This document shows, piece after piece, positions 1 through 7,322 of a DNA stretch of 50,201 nucleotides. Under the pieces are notes generated by a model that worked only from the letters and a program-made list of their open reading frames with translations, searched no databases and was not told where the DNA came from. Numbering within the stretch: the first letter of the stretch is position 1; each line of letters opens with the position of its first letter. Source of the DNA: an uncultured Lachnospiraceae bacterium (GTDB lineage Bacteria; Bacillota; Clostridia; Lachnospirales; Lachnospiraceae); contig CACZBW010000025.1 in assembly GCA_902779575.1 (NCBI GenBank), positions 1-50,201 on the forward strand, in the 5' to 3' direction. Position numbers and translations under genes: made by a program.

Positions 1-117
1 AAGGATTCTGAGCTGAGGAGACCGGCTGACCATCGGAGGACCAGGTCCGGCTGCATAAAACAGCCTGCGGCAAAAGCCGCATCAGGAAGCCCGTGACTTT
101 AGTCATGGGAGGTTCAC
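1..117 (+). mobile_element. Right end of an IS200/IS605 (IS1341/TnpB) type element, omega-RNA-like scaffold
   Basis: Two tight hairpins sit here: GCGGC/GCCGC at 67-71 and 76-80 around an AAAA loop, and CCCGTGACT/AGTCATGGG at 90-98 and 101-109 around a TT loop, followed by AGGTTCAC at 110-117. The second hairpin plus GGTTCAC is the hallmark I associate with the right end of TnpB-carrying IS605-family elements, where the same DNA is transcribed as the 3' scaffold of the TnpB guide RNA. The tnpB gene itself would lie outside the window to the left. The homology of the next gene to DUF3793 begins only just after this end, so the element seems to sit inside that gene. The exact boundary (near 117) is inferred. 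Confidence 0.6.
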
Positions 118-606
118 GGTGAGGTGCGTAAACTGAACAGAATGCTCCATGAAAAGGGGATACGTATCTTAGTGCTTCGGCGGACAGATAGAAATGTGCT
201 GCTTTACGTATACCGGCCTGATTACCTGGACAGGGATTTAGGATGTCCGCTGGCGAAGCAGATCCTTGAAAGCAGAGGATATTGCTGCAGCAGTTCCGGG
301 AAATGCATTGCCCAGCTGATCCGGCATATGGCGGAAGATGGCAAGTTTCCACACGAGGTAGGCCTGTTCCTGGGATATCCGCCGGAGGATGTGCGATGTT
401 TTATGGAGGATACCAGGCGGGGTGTGAAATGCACAGGCTGCTGGAAAGCATACGGAAATGAAGAGGAGGCAAAGAGGACGTTCAGAAAGTACAGAAAATG
501 TACGGAAGTGTACCGCAGGGAGTTTTCAAAGGGCAGATCCCTGCTCCAGCTGACGGTCAGGACAGATCGTTCAGGCTGGCGGGATGCAGATAAAGTAAGA
601 AAGTGA
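118..606 (+). pseudogene. DUF3793 family protein, 5'-truncated by the upstream element
   Basis: The readable frame (GTG at 124, about 160 residues) matches the C-terminal three quarters of DUF3793 proteins: the LRKLN-type start of the conserved block, YVYRPDYLDRDL, FPHEVGLFLGYPPEDV near residues 75-90, the KCTGCWKAYG motif near 102-111, and YRKCTEVY...GRSLLQLTV at the end. The family normally has about 40 more N-terminal residues with a conserved CAPTLAG-like segment; here that part is absent and a stop lies in frame at 100-102, inside the IS605-type right end. A GGGAGG at 107-112 could still initiate translation at the GTG, so a shortened product is possible. Function of the family is unknown; it often neighbours flavodoxins and metal-related genes. 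Confidence 0.75.
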
Positions 607-938
607 TGACATAAAGAAAGGGGAACCTAGATGCTGATGAAGAGATGGTAAAAAATGTCATCACACTTTTCTGCGAAGAAAATCTGGCTGAGATGGCAGG
701 GGAAGAGCAAGAGAATGCGGCATAGTTGTTATATGGACGAATTTGTCACGGAAGATCTGCTATCCGGTGAAAAGGAAATGATATGAACACACTCCCGGTT
801 GCGAGGATAAAACTGCGTCCGGGAGTATTTATTTGCTGAGTACATCCTGATAAGTTCATCATATATTCTTGAAATTACAATGTAAACTGTTAAAAATGAT
901 AATAGCAACGTGTTAAAATTGTAATCGGAGGCTTTGCA
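607..938. other. Intergenic stretch with short decayed frames
   Basis: No full gene is visible. Two short frames read MVKNVITLFCEENLAEMAGE... (from 645, 26 residues) and MDEFVTEDLLSGEKEMI (from 733, 17 residues); neither has a recognised relative and both may be remnants. A terminator-like hairpin follows at 791-834, and an AT-rich stretch at 860-925 precedes the LysR fragment and could hold its promoter. Confidence 0.4.
791..834 (+). terminator. Rho-independent terminator candidate
   Basis: ACTCCCGG at 791-798 pairs with CCGGGAGT at 819-826, followed by the T-rich TATTTATTT. It closes the DUF3793 remnant region before the LysR stub. Confidence 0.55.
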
Positions 939-1127
939 ATGAACTTTTCGTCGATGGAGTATTTCTCAGTGCTTGCACAGGAACGCAACTTTACACGGGC
1001 TGCAGAACGGCTTCACATTACCCAGCAGTCTCTCAGTTCCCATATAATAGGGCATCCGTCTCCTGCCGGCTTTTTCCTGCAGGAGATGGATGCAATACCT
1101 GCGTTATTTATCCGTTATCTGCGATGA
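939..1127 (+). pseudogene. LysR-type regulator, N-terminal helix-turn-helix stub
   Basis: The first 35 residues are a typical LysR DNA-binding start (MNFSSMEYFSVLAQERNFTR, then AAERLHITQQSLSSHI). Homology stops abruptly at about 1044, in the middle of the recognition helix region, and the remaining 27 codons (GHPSPAGFF...) are unrelated, including a 15-bp inverted repeat. LysR proteins are about 300 residues with an effector domain; none of that is present. The upstream ribosome site (CGGAGG before the ATG) is intact, so a short peptide might still be made, but it could not be a functional regulator. Confidence 0.8.
1052..1093. repeat. 15-bp inverted repeat (hairpin)
   Basis: GCATCCGTCTCCTGC (1052-1066) and GCAGGAGATGGATGC (1079-1093) form a stem with one wobble position around a 12-nt loop. 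It lies just beyond the stop of the antisense sugar-binding-protein fragment, so it may be that gene's old transcription terminator, although no T-run follows on the minus strand. Confidence 0.5.
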
Positions 1128-1148
1128 TTCCATGTGATAAAGCCTGTA

Positions 1149-1425
1149 TTATTCTGCTTTCTCTTCATAGTTGCCGAAGCCCTGGAAATCATTCACATTC
1201 TCAGCGTCCACAACAGAAACCGGGATGATGTAATCCTGTTCGATCTCTTCGCCGTTCAGGTTCTGAATCATAACCTGGATGGCTTCCTTGATCATGGCCG
1301 GATCATAGGTGACGGAGAACAGGTCATATCCTTCCGGTCTGGCGATTGTCTGATGCTTATCCTTCAGGACAGCATAAATCTCAGCAAGTCCGGAGGAGCC
1401 GGCAAGCGCCTGCAGCTCTTCATGA
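1149..1425 (-). pseudogene. Sugar ABC transporter substrate-binding protein, C-terminal fragment
   Basis: Reading the minus strand gives about 90 residues ending at TAA (complement of 1149-1151): HEELQALAGSSGLAEIYAVL, then a stretch containing YDLFSVTYDPAMIKEAIQVM and NGEEIEQDYIIPVSVVDAEN. This pattern (DPAMIxxAI...LNGEE...IIPVxVV...NV) is the C-terminal lobe of periplasmic-binding-protein family sugar receptors such as RbsB-like proteins. The frame is closed upstream by stops, so the N-terminal 200 or more residues are missing. It lies back to back with the LysR stub, suggesting a deletion or rearrangement that fused the remains of two genes. Confidence 0.6.
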
Positions 1426-1613
1426 CAGCTGCGGGTTTCTCAATATTATCAAACAGAAAAGAAAAGAGTGTTCGATATGTCCTGATCACTTTTTTTAAAG
1501 TGTCCATTAAGTCCGAAGGGGTATGGCATCCTCTTTTTATCTGTGCTATTTTTTCCCCGACGTAAGGCAGATGAAAAGAATATCAGATTAAACCTGAAGG
1601 AAGGCAATGTGAC
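1426..1613. promoter_or_regulatory. Upstream region of the condensation/carrier/ligase trio
   Basis: AT-rich leader before the ATG at 1614. It contains a short inverted repeat CACTTT-TTTT-AAAGTG at 1487-1502 preceded by AGTGTTCGATATG at about 1467-1479. A related AGTG-AAA-CGATATG lies on the minus strand upstream of the TetR gene (5425-5450 area). The pair could be binding sites of that regulator; this is a weak inference. GGAAGG before the ATG serves as ribosome site. Confidence 0.3.
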
Positions 1614-2999
1614 ATGAGAAAAGAATATCCGCTTACCGCGGCGCAGAAGATACATGACCAGTGGATCAGGGAGTACAAAACACAGCAGGTGTCCGGAGTC
1701 AGCAGTGTTGCGGCTCTGAAATCCCCCCTTGATTTCGGACTGCTGAAGAAATGCATTCAGCTTGAGATTGAACGCTATGGCTGTCTGCGGCTCCGTTTTA
1801 CAAAACCGGATGCAGACGGTGATACGAAACAGTACATCGCAGAAAGAGATCCGAGAGACATCCCGCTGAAGGACCTTTCCGGCATGACCCTGAAGGAAGC
1901 CGACGATCTGATGCAGAGCTGGGCTTATGAAACTCTGGACGGGTACGACCGGCCGATGTTCGATATTTATATGATGAAGCTGCCGGAGGGATATAACGGC
2001 TTCTTCATCCATATGGATCACAGGCTGATCGATTCCTGCGGACTGGTAGTGATGGTAAATGATCTGATGCAGCTTTACACTCATTACCGCTTCGGCTCGG
2101 AATATCCGAAGGATCTCGCTGATTTTGAGACAGTTCTCGAATCAGATCTGAAGAAGGCTTCAAATGAAAAGCGCTTCGCAAAGGATAAGAAGTTCTGGGA
2201 CGATCAGCTGGACGCGCTCGGCGAACCGCTCTACTCAGATGTTCAGGGACCCTCTGTTCTGGAAGCGGCAAGGAAGAAGCATAAGAATCCGGACCTTAAG
2301 GCTGCTGATATTGAGAGAACACAGCTTTTTGTGGCTGTGAAAGATTATGTCCTGGAGCCGGCGCCGACAAAAGGCCTGATTGATTTCTGCATGAACCACC
2401 AGCTGTCCATGACCAATCTTCTGCTGCTCGGAATCCGGACCTATCTTTCCAAGGTGAATAACGGCCAGGAGGATATCACGATCGAGAATTTCATTTCCCG
2501 CCGTTCCACCCATGATGAGTGGACTTCCGGCGGAAGCAGGACGATCATGTTCCCCTGCCGCACGGTGATTGCTCCGGAGACCTCCTTCATGGAGGCAGCC
2601 TATGAGATCCAGAACGTGCAGAACCGGATCTACATGCACAGCAATTACGATCCGGCCCTGATCCGGGAGGAGATGAAACGCCGCTACCATACGCCGGAGG
2701 ATACGGCCTATGAAAGCTGCTATCTGACATACCAGCCGATGCCTGTGAAAATGGACAATCCGTTTTTAAAGGATATACCGATGCACAGCAAATGGTTTGC
2801 AAACGGTGCGGCGACAAAGAAGATGTACCTGACCGTATCCCACACCGAAAACGGCGGGATGAATTTTTCCTATCACTATCAGACTGCATCCCTCACAGAG
2901 AAGGATATGGAGCTTCTGTACTACTACATGATGCGGATTCTCTTCACCGGGATCTCGCATCCGGACATGAGTATCGGTGAAATCATGGAAACCGTATAA
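1614..2999 (+). CDS. Free-standing condensation-domain protein (NRPS C-domain fold)
   Basis: A 461-residue single-domain member of the chloramphenicol-acetyltransferase-like condensation superfamily, which joins a carrier-bound acyl donor to an amine or alcohol acceptor. The N-terminal YPLTAAQ motif matches the C-domain start. The catalytic motif HHxxxDG appears as DHRLIDS at 135-141: the key second His (H136) and Asp (D140) are kept, while the first His is Asp and the Gly is Ser. The length is that of a single C domain without fused A or T domains. It is followed 34 bp later by its likely carrier protein and then an adenylating ligase, forming a three-gene operon. Donor and acceptor are unknown; WS/DGAT-like or PapA-like acyl transfer is an alternative. 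Confidence 0.8.
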   Translation: MRKEYPLTAAQKIHDQWIREYKTQQVSGVSSVAALKSPLDFGLLKKCIQLEIERYGCLRLRFTKPDADGDTKQYIAERDPRDIPLKDLSGMTLKEADDLMQSWAYETLDGYDRPMFDIYMMKLPEGYNGFFIHMDHRLIDSCGLVVMVNDLMQLYTHYRFGSEYPKDLADFETVLESDLKKASNEKRFAKDKKFWDDQLDALGEPLYSDVQGPSVLEAARKKHKNPDLKAADIERTQLFVAVKDYVLEPAPTKGLIDFCMNHQLSMTNLLLLGIRTYLSKVNNGQEDITIENFISRRSTHDEWTSGGSRTIMFPCRTVIAPETSFMEAAYEIQNVQNRIYMHSNYDPALIREEMKRRYHTPEDTAYESCYLTYQPMPVKMDNPFLKDIPMHSKWFANGAATKKMYLTVSHTENGGMNFSYHYQTASLTEKDMELLYYYMMRILFTGISHPDMSIGEIMETV

Positions 3000-3033
3000 A
3001 GGATATTTGTCGAATCAAAAAGGAGAAAGAAAA

Positions 3034-3270
3034 ATGGATAAAGCAGTTGAATTTAAAAATATTGTTGCGCAGTACACGGAGATCGCGGCAGAGGATATGA
3101 CCGATGAGATGCGTTTCCGCGAAGATCTTGGATTTTCTTCCCTGGACTTTATGTCCTTCCTCGGCGAGCTGGAGGATACATTTGACGTAGAGCTGGAGCA
3201 GGAGGATGCCCTTGAAGTCCGCACGCTCGGCGAAGCGCTGGAAATGCTGGACAGACTGACGGAGGAATAA
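3034..3270 (+). CDS. Acyl/peptidyl carrier protein
   Basis: A 78-residue acidic carrier protein. The phosphopantetheine motif is DLGFSSLDF, with Ser36 (before Leu37) as attachment site, in place of the common GxDSL. The ATG at 3034 is chosen over an upstream in-frame ATG because AGGAGA at 3021-3026 sits at proper distance and the carrier fold starts here. It would shuttle the activated acyl or aminoacyl group between the ligase encoded immediately downstream (stop TAA directly followed by the ligase ATG) and the upstream condensation protein. Too divergent from fatty-acid AcpP context (no fab genes nearby) to be the housekeeping carrier. Confidence 0.85.
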   Translation: MDKAVEFKNIVAQYTEIAAEDMTDEMRFREDLGFSSLDFMSFLGELEDTFDVELEQEDALEVRTLGEALEMLDRLTEE

Positions 3271-4800
3271 ATGATGAGGACGATCGGAGAACTTCTGGAT
3301 CATGCACTGGAGTCGTATGCGGATCTGCCGGCGGTGCGCTGGCTGAAAAAGAAAGAAGTTCTGGAGAGAAGCTACAGAGAACTCGGTGAGGATATTTCCG
3401 CAGTCCGGAACGGACTCGCGGAGGAAGGATTCCACAGGGATCATATCGCCCTGATCGGAACTTCCTCCGTTGAATGGGTGACCGCGTATTTTGCGGTGAC
3501 AACGGGCGAAAATGTGGCGGTGCCTCTGGACGCCGGCCTTCCGGCTGAGGATCTTCTTGAACTTTTGAACCGCGCACATGCGAAGGCTCTGTTTCTGAGT
3601 CCGAAAAATAAAAGCCTGGCAGAACAGGTGCGTGTCAGCTGCCCCGGGATTCAGAAGATCTGGCTTCTTTCAGAAGAAAAAGACGCTGATCTGGAGACCA
3701 TCGAAGCAGTAAAGGCAGCAGGTGCCGGAAAAGCAAACCTGTTCCATGGCAGGCCTGAAGATACAGCCACCATTATCTACACTTCCGGGACTACCGGAAA
3801 GAACAAGGGCGTCATGCTGACGCAGGAGAATATTGCCCAGAACGTGGAATCGGTACAGTATGAAAAAGAACCCGGCTGCGTGATGATGAGCGTGCTGCCG
3901 GTCCACCATGCCTTCTGCCTCGTGATGGACTGGATGAAAGGCTTTTCTCTCGGCGCCGTTGTCTGCATCAATGATTCCTTCATGCACATGGTGCGGAATA
4001 TGGGCATCTTCAAGCCGGAAGTAATGCTGATGGTTCCCCTGATGATCGAGATGATTCACAAGAGGCTATCCGCCGCGGATCCTGCGATCCCGAAGAATAT
4101 ACTTGCCGAAAAGGTATTCGGAGGAAATTTAAAGATCATTTTCACCGGAGGCGCGCATCTCGATCCTTACTATATCGACCAGCTGGCGGAATACGGCGTG
4201 GATGTCCTTGAAGGGTACGGCATGTCGGAATGTTCTCCTGTTATCAGCAGCAATATGCCGGACCATCATAAAAAAGGCTCCATCGGCAGGCCGGTCCCGA
4301 ACGCCGAGGTACGCATTGAGAACGGCGAGATCCAGGTCCGCGGCAGCAGCGTGATGAAGGGATATCTCGATATGCCGAAGGAAACGGAAGAGACCCTGAA
4401 GGACGGCTGGCTCCATACCGGCGACAAAGGCTACCTGGACGAGGACGGCTTCTTATTTATCAACGGGCGTGTGAAAAACCTGATCATCCTCTCAAACGGC
4501 GAGAATATTTCCCCGGAGGAGATCGAGAACAGGCTTGCACTGGACCCGCTGGTCGGAGAAGTGGTGATTACCGGGGAAAATAACGGACTGACCGCCCGTA
4601 TTTATCCGGATCAGGATCTGGTCCAGATAAAGCATCTGTCCGGAGACGCCGTCAGGGCAGGCCTTCAGGATGTTATTGACGGCTTTAACAAGTCACAGCC
4701 CAGCTACCGCCAGATTACGGGTCTTGTGGTGAGAAAGAATCCCTTCATCCGGAACGCAACGGGGAAAATTAAGAGAACCGAGGCGGAAGTGGACGGATAA
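3271..4800 (+). CDS. AMP-forming acyl/aryl ligase (ANL superfamily), carrier-protein loading enzyme
   Basis: A 509-residue adenylate-forming enzyme. Visible signatures: P-loop IIYTSGTTGKNKGVM at about 168-182, the GYGMSECSP motif (A5) near residue 316, GWLHTGDKGYLDEDGFLFI (A7) near 385, the hinge GRVKNLIILSNGENISPEEI (A8), and the catalytic lysine of A10 in ATGKIKR (K499). It resembles long-chain acyl-CoA synthetases more than amino-acid adenylation domains, so the activated substrate is probably a carboxylic or fatty acid loaded onto the adjacent carrier protein. The start codon directly follows the carrier stop, implying translational coupling. Only 6 bp separate its stop from the convergent TetR gene. 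Confidence 0.85.
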   Translation: MMRTIGELLDHALESYADLPAVRWLKKKEVLERSYRELGEDISAVRNGLAEEGFHRDHIALIGTSSVEWVTAYFAVTTGENVAVPLDAGLPAEDLLELLNRAHAKALFLSPKNKSLAEQVRVSCPGIQKIWLLSEEKDADLETIEAVKAAGAGKANLFHGRPEDTATIIYTSGTTGKNKGVMLTQENIAQNVESVQYEKEPGCVMMSVLPVHHAFCLVMDWMKGFSLGAVVCINDSFMHMVRNMGIFKPEVMLMVPLMIEMIHKRLSAADPAIPKNILAEKVFGGNLKIIFTGGAHLDPYYIDQLAEYGVDVLEGYGMSECSPVISSNMPDHHKKGSIGRPVPNAEVRIENGEIQVRGSSVMKGYLDMPKETEETLKDGWLHTGDKGYLDEDGFLFINGRVKNLIILSNGENISPEEIENRLALDPLVGEVVITGENNGLTARIYPDQDLVQIKHLSGDAVRAGLQDVIDGFNKSQPSYRQITGLVVRKNPFIRNATGKIKRTEAEVDG

Positions 4801-4806
4801 AAAGGA

Positions 4807-5394
4807 TCAGCTGGCAGCCGTATTCAGATACGGCAGGATTCCTGAAACAAAAATACGGGCCAGAATATCGGCGATTTCTTCAGCGGGGGACGCAAAGTCC
4901 TCCGCTATCCATTTATGCAGAACCCCGAGCGTACTGCCGATGGCGCCGGCTACAAAGTAGGAAAACGATGACGGATCACTTTCTCCGAACGAAGCCGAGA
5001 TATTTGATATATCTGTCACGTACTTATGAAACATCGTGATGGCTTTTTCAAAAAAGGCGTCCCCCCGCGGCGTCTGCAGCAGGCTGGCAAGGAAAGGATT
5101 TTTTCTCGTATAGTTGCAGATCGCAAGATAATAAGAGCGGCACATATCCCGGTTATTCTTCGCATGGAAGCTTTCCATCAGCCTGAAGATATCGCTGATC
5201 GTCCTGTCCTCCGCGGCGAGCACCAGGGAAGGGATATTTTCATAATGATTATAGAAGGTGCTGCGCACGATCCCCGCCTTCTTGACCACGTCGGAAACCG
5301 TGATTCTGTCTACGCTCTTTTCCTTCAGCAGAAGAAAGAAGGCGTCATAGATCGCGTCCTCCACCGTGCTGTATCTCTCATCCGCTTCTTTCAT
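4807..5394 (-). CDS. TetR/AcrR family transcriptional regulator
   Basis: A 195-residue TetR-type repressor. The N-terminal helix-turn-helix (residues about 10-55) includes ITVSDVVKKAGIVRSTFYNHYENI, the typical recognition-helix signature; the C-terminal part is a variable ligand-binding and dimerisation domain. GGGAGG lies at proper distance upstream of the ATG. It is tail-to-tail with the ligase gene and 48 bp downstream of hflX on the same strand. The most natural target is the condensation/carrier/ligase operon, with a fatty-acid-like effector; this is inferred from position only. Confidence 0.85.
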   Translation of the reverse strand: MKEADERYSTVEDAIYDAFFLLLKEKSVDRITVSDVVKKAGIVRSTFYNHYENIPSLVLAAEDRTISDIFRLMESFHAKNNRDMCRSYYLAICNYTRKNPFLASLLQTPRGDAFFEKAITMFHKYVTDISNISASFGESDPSSFSYFVAGAIGSTLGVLHKWIAEDFASPAEEIADILARIFVSGILPYLNTAAS

Positions 5395-5442
5395 CTTTTT
5401 TCCTCCCGGAAAGTATAATATTCACTGTTTTATCATATCGTT

Positions 5443-6825
5443 TCACTGCGAATCCGCGGCGAGCATCTGCTCGGCCTTTCCCGCGGCGGCAGGGGAGCAG
5501 GAGACCTGCATGAAGATTCCGTCTTCGCGGTATTCGCATGTTTCCACATGCGCGTTTTGAGAGAGGAAGGCCTGGACATTCCCTTTCGCGTACGGGATCA
5601 GAAACTCCCGATACAGGTTGGCACGCTCCAGCTTTTCCAGGATGACCCGGGTGAGCAGTTCGATGGAATCCGGCTCCTTTGCGGAGATATAGAGGTTCTC
5701 ATTTGTTTCTCCGCTGATGTCCGACTCCCTCATGCCGCGCCGCGGGTACTCGATCTGCGGATCCCGCAGGTCCGACTTGTTGTAGACCGTAATGTGGGGG
5801 ATATGTGCCGCGCCGAGAGAAACCAGTGTTTCCTGGGTGGTGCGGATATGGCTGTCGCAGTGCGGATCGGAGCCGTCCACGACCTGTACGATCAGGTCTG
5901 CCTGAGCAGCTTCTTCCAGTGTGGAATGGAATGCTTCCACCAGGCTGGCGGGCAGGTCCTGGATGAAGCCGACCGTATCGGACAGCAGAAATGCGCGCCC
6001 GTTTTCCACGCGGATCTGCCGGATACTGGTATCCAGCGTTGCAAAAAGCATGTCTTCTTCCAATACCTTTTTATTCTCAGCGGAAGAAAGGTCTCCCCAG
6101 TGTTCGATCATCGCGTTCAGGATTGTGGATTTCCCCGCGTTGGTATACCCGACCAGGGCGACGGACGGAAGCTGTGACCGGTTCCGCTTTTTTCGCTGCG
6201 TTTCCCGTTCGCGGCTGACAAGAGCAAGCTCCCGGCGCAGTTCAGCTATCCTCCGGCCGATGGTCCGGCGGTCGAGCTCCAGCTGCTTTTCTCCTTCTCC
6301 CTTGGAGGACAGGGAACCGGAGGCGCCGCCCTGGCGGTTCTGGGTCTCCCACAGGCCGATCAGCCTCGGGCGCAGATACTGAAGCTTGGCAAGCGCTACC
6401 TGCAGCTTGGCTTCCCGGGTCCTGGCACGCCGCTCAAATATTTCCAGGATCAGGCGGGTCCGGTCCGTGACGGGAACGCCCAGAAGCTTCTGGAGATTCC
6501 GCAGCTGGGAAGGGGAGAGGGTGTCATTGAACAGGACACGCGAGATTGACTGGTCCTTTACGATATAGAGGATCTCCTCGGCTTTTCCCTGCCGCACATA
6601 GAGCGCCTGGTCGGCTCTGGGCAGTCTCTGCGAAACTGTCATGACCGGGTCCATGCCGCAGGCTTTCGCAAGCTCTTCAAGCTCGTCCAGGGAATGCGAA
6701 AAGGCGTCCTCTGATTCATAGTCCTTTCCGGCCTGGGTCCAGACGCCGACCAGAAGGACAGGTTCTTTCTCATCATTTTTCAGCCGGGTGCTCAGTATAT
6801 CGTCTTCGCCAAACAATGTGCGCAT
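5443..6825 (-). CDS. hflX: GTPase HflX, ribosome-associated
   Basis: A 460-residue HflX GTPase, which splits or rescues stalled 70S ribosomes under stress. The N-terminal HflX domain includes the glycine-rich GGASGSLSSKGEGEKQLE segment (about 166-183) and the coiled ERETQRKKR linker. The G domain begins with the G1 loop GYTNAGKS at 226-233, followed by G3 DTVGFIQDLP and G4 NKSD. A GAAAGGAT ribosome site precedes the ATG. The C-terminal YxxxLIPY...GxVQAF segment is normal. Housekeeping gene, probably monocistronic or leading into tetR. Confidence 0.95.
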   Translation of the reverse strand: MRTLFGEDDILSTRLKNDEKEPVLLVGVWTQAGKDYESEDAFSHSLDELEELAKACGMDPVMTVSQRLPRADQALYVRQGKAEEILYIVKDQSISRVLFNDTLSPSQLRNLQKLLGVPVTDRTRLILEIFERRARTREAKLQVALAKLQYLRPRLIGLWETQNRQGGASGSLSSKGEGEKQLELDRRTIGRRIAELRRELALVSRERETQRKKRNRSQLPSVALVGYTNAGKSTILNAMIEHWGDLSSAENKKVLEEDMLFATLDTSIRQIRVENGRAFLLSDTVGFIQDLPASLVEAFHSTLEEAAQADLIVQVVDGSDPHCDSHIRTTQETLVSLGAAHIPHITVYNKSDLRDPQIEYPRRGMRESDISGETNENLYISAKEPDSIELLTRVILEKLERANLYREFLIPYAKGNVQAFLSQNAHVETCEYREDGIFMQVSCSPAAAGKAEQMLAADSQ

Positions 6826-7322
6826 GTTATAATCCTTTCAAAACTGTTCCATGCGGATTCCCGTGTTTTTTCATGGGAGAAGCGCGGAAGAGCAGATTTC
6901 TGCTGAATCAGAAAATAAATTACTGACCATTATACCCTACAACAGGAAAAGAAACCATACAGTTTTATTTTTGATCAGTAAACAGCAGCTGAACTTACCG
7001 GATCAGTCAGAAAGGAGAGGAATGTGGCTGCCCGGCTGCGGGCCTTTGGCTTCCCGGATGAGATTATCAGGGATGCCAGTGCATCTGTACAGCAAAAACA
7101 AGTGGGGAATAACGTCTGAGACGATGAAGAAATTATTATATTATTTAATGTAAAAGTTCGCCTTCGTCGATATTTATATATAAATCGCGCATCAACTTTT
7201 TGCAAAAGCTTTTTGTGGTATACAAATCGCATATAAAGTCAAGACTTTTAATCATTTATTATTCTACTATAATGAATAATACCCAATACCTTTAAAAAGA
7301 GGCCATAAAAAGGAGGAATACA
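6826..7322. other. Long intergenic region containing a methyltransferase remnant
   Basis: About 500 bp without an intact gene between divergent hflX and the flavodoxin-like gene. The middle holds a decayed cytosine-methyltransferase-like tail (separate entry). 7150-7320 is very AT-rich, with a TATAAT-like hexamer at about 7268-7273 (ACTATAATG) suited to be the promoter of the gene at 7323. Confidence 0.5.
6982..7153 (+). pseudogene. Possible C-terminal remnant of a DNA cytosine-5 methyltransferase
   Basis: The frame from 6982 reads RKERNVAARLRAFGFPDEII then RDASASVQQKQVGNNV and stops at 7117-7119; a neighbouring frame continues with SETMKKLLYYLM to 7153. The pattern R(x)AARLxxFGFPDxx...xxxKQxGNxV is the C-terminal end of Dcm-type enzymes (motifs IX-X: RLQGFPDxF, YKQxGNSV). 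Upstream the frame is closed by a stop at 6979-6981. If correct, this is a 3' relic of a restriction-modification gene with one frameshift. The stretch is short, so the call is tentative. Confidence 0.4.

Noticed and set aside
222-434. Minus-strand frame within DUF3793
   Set aside because: Shadow of the real plus-strand gene; no ribosome site and no recognisable motif.
645-783. Short frames of 26 and 17 codons after DUF3793
   Set aside because: Too short, no relatives recognised, not called as genes.
1134-1565. 143-codon plus-strand frame
   Set aside because: It is antisense to the sugar-binding-protein fragment, whose residues follow the family pattern; the plus frame shows none.
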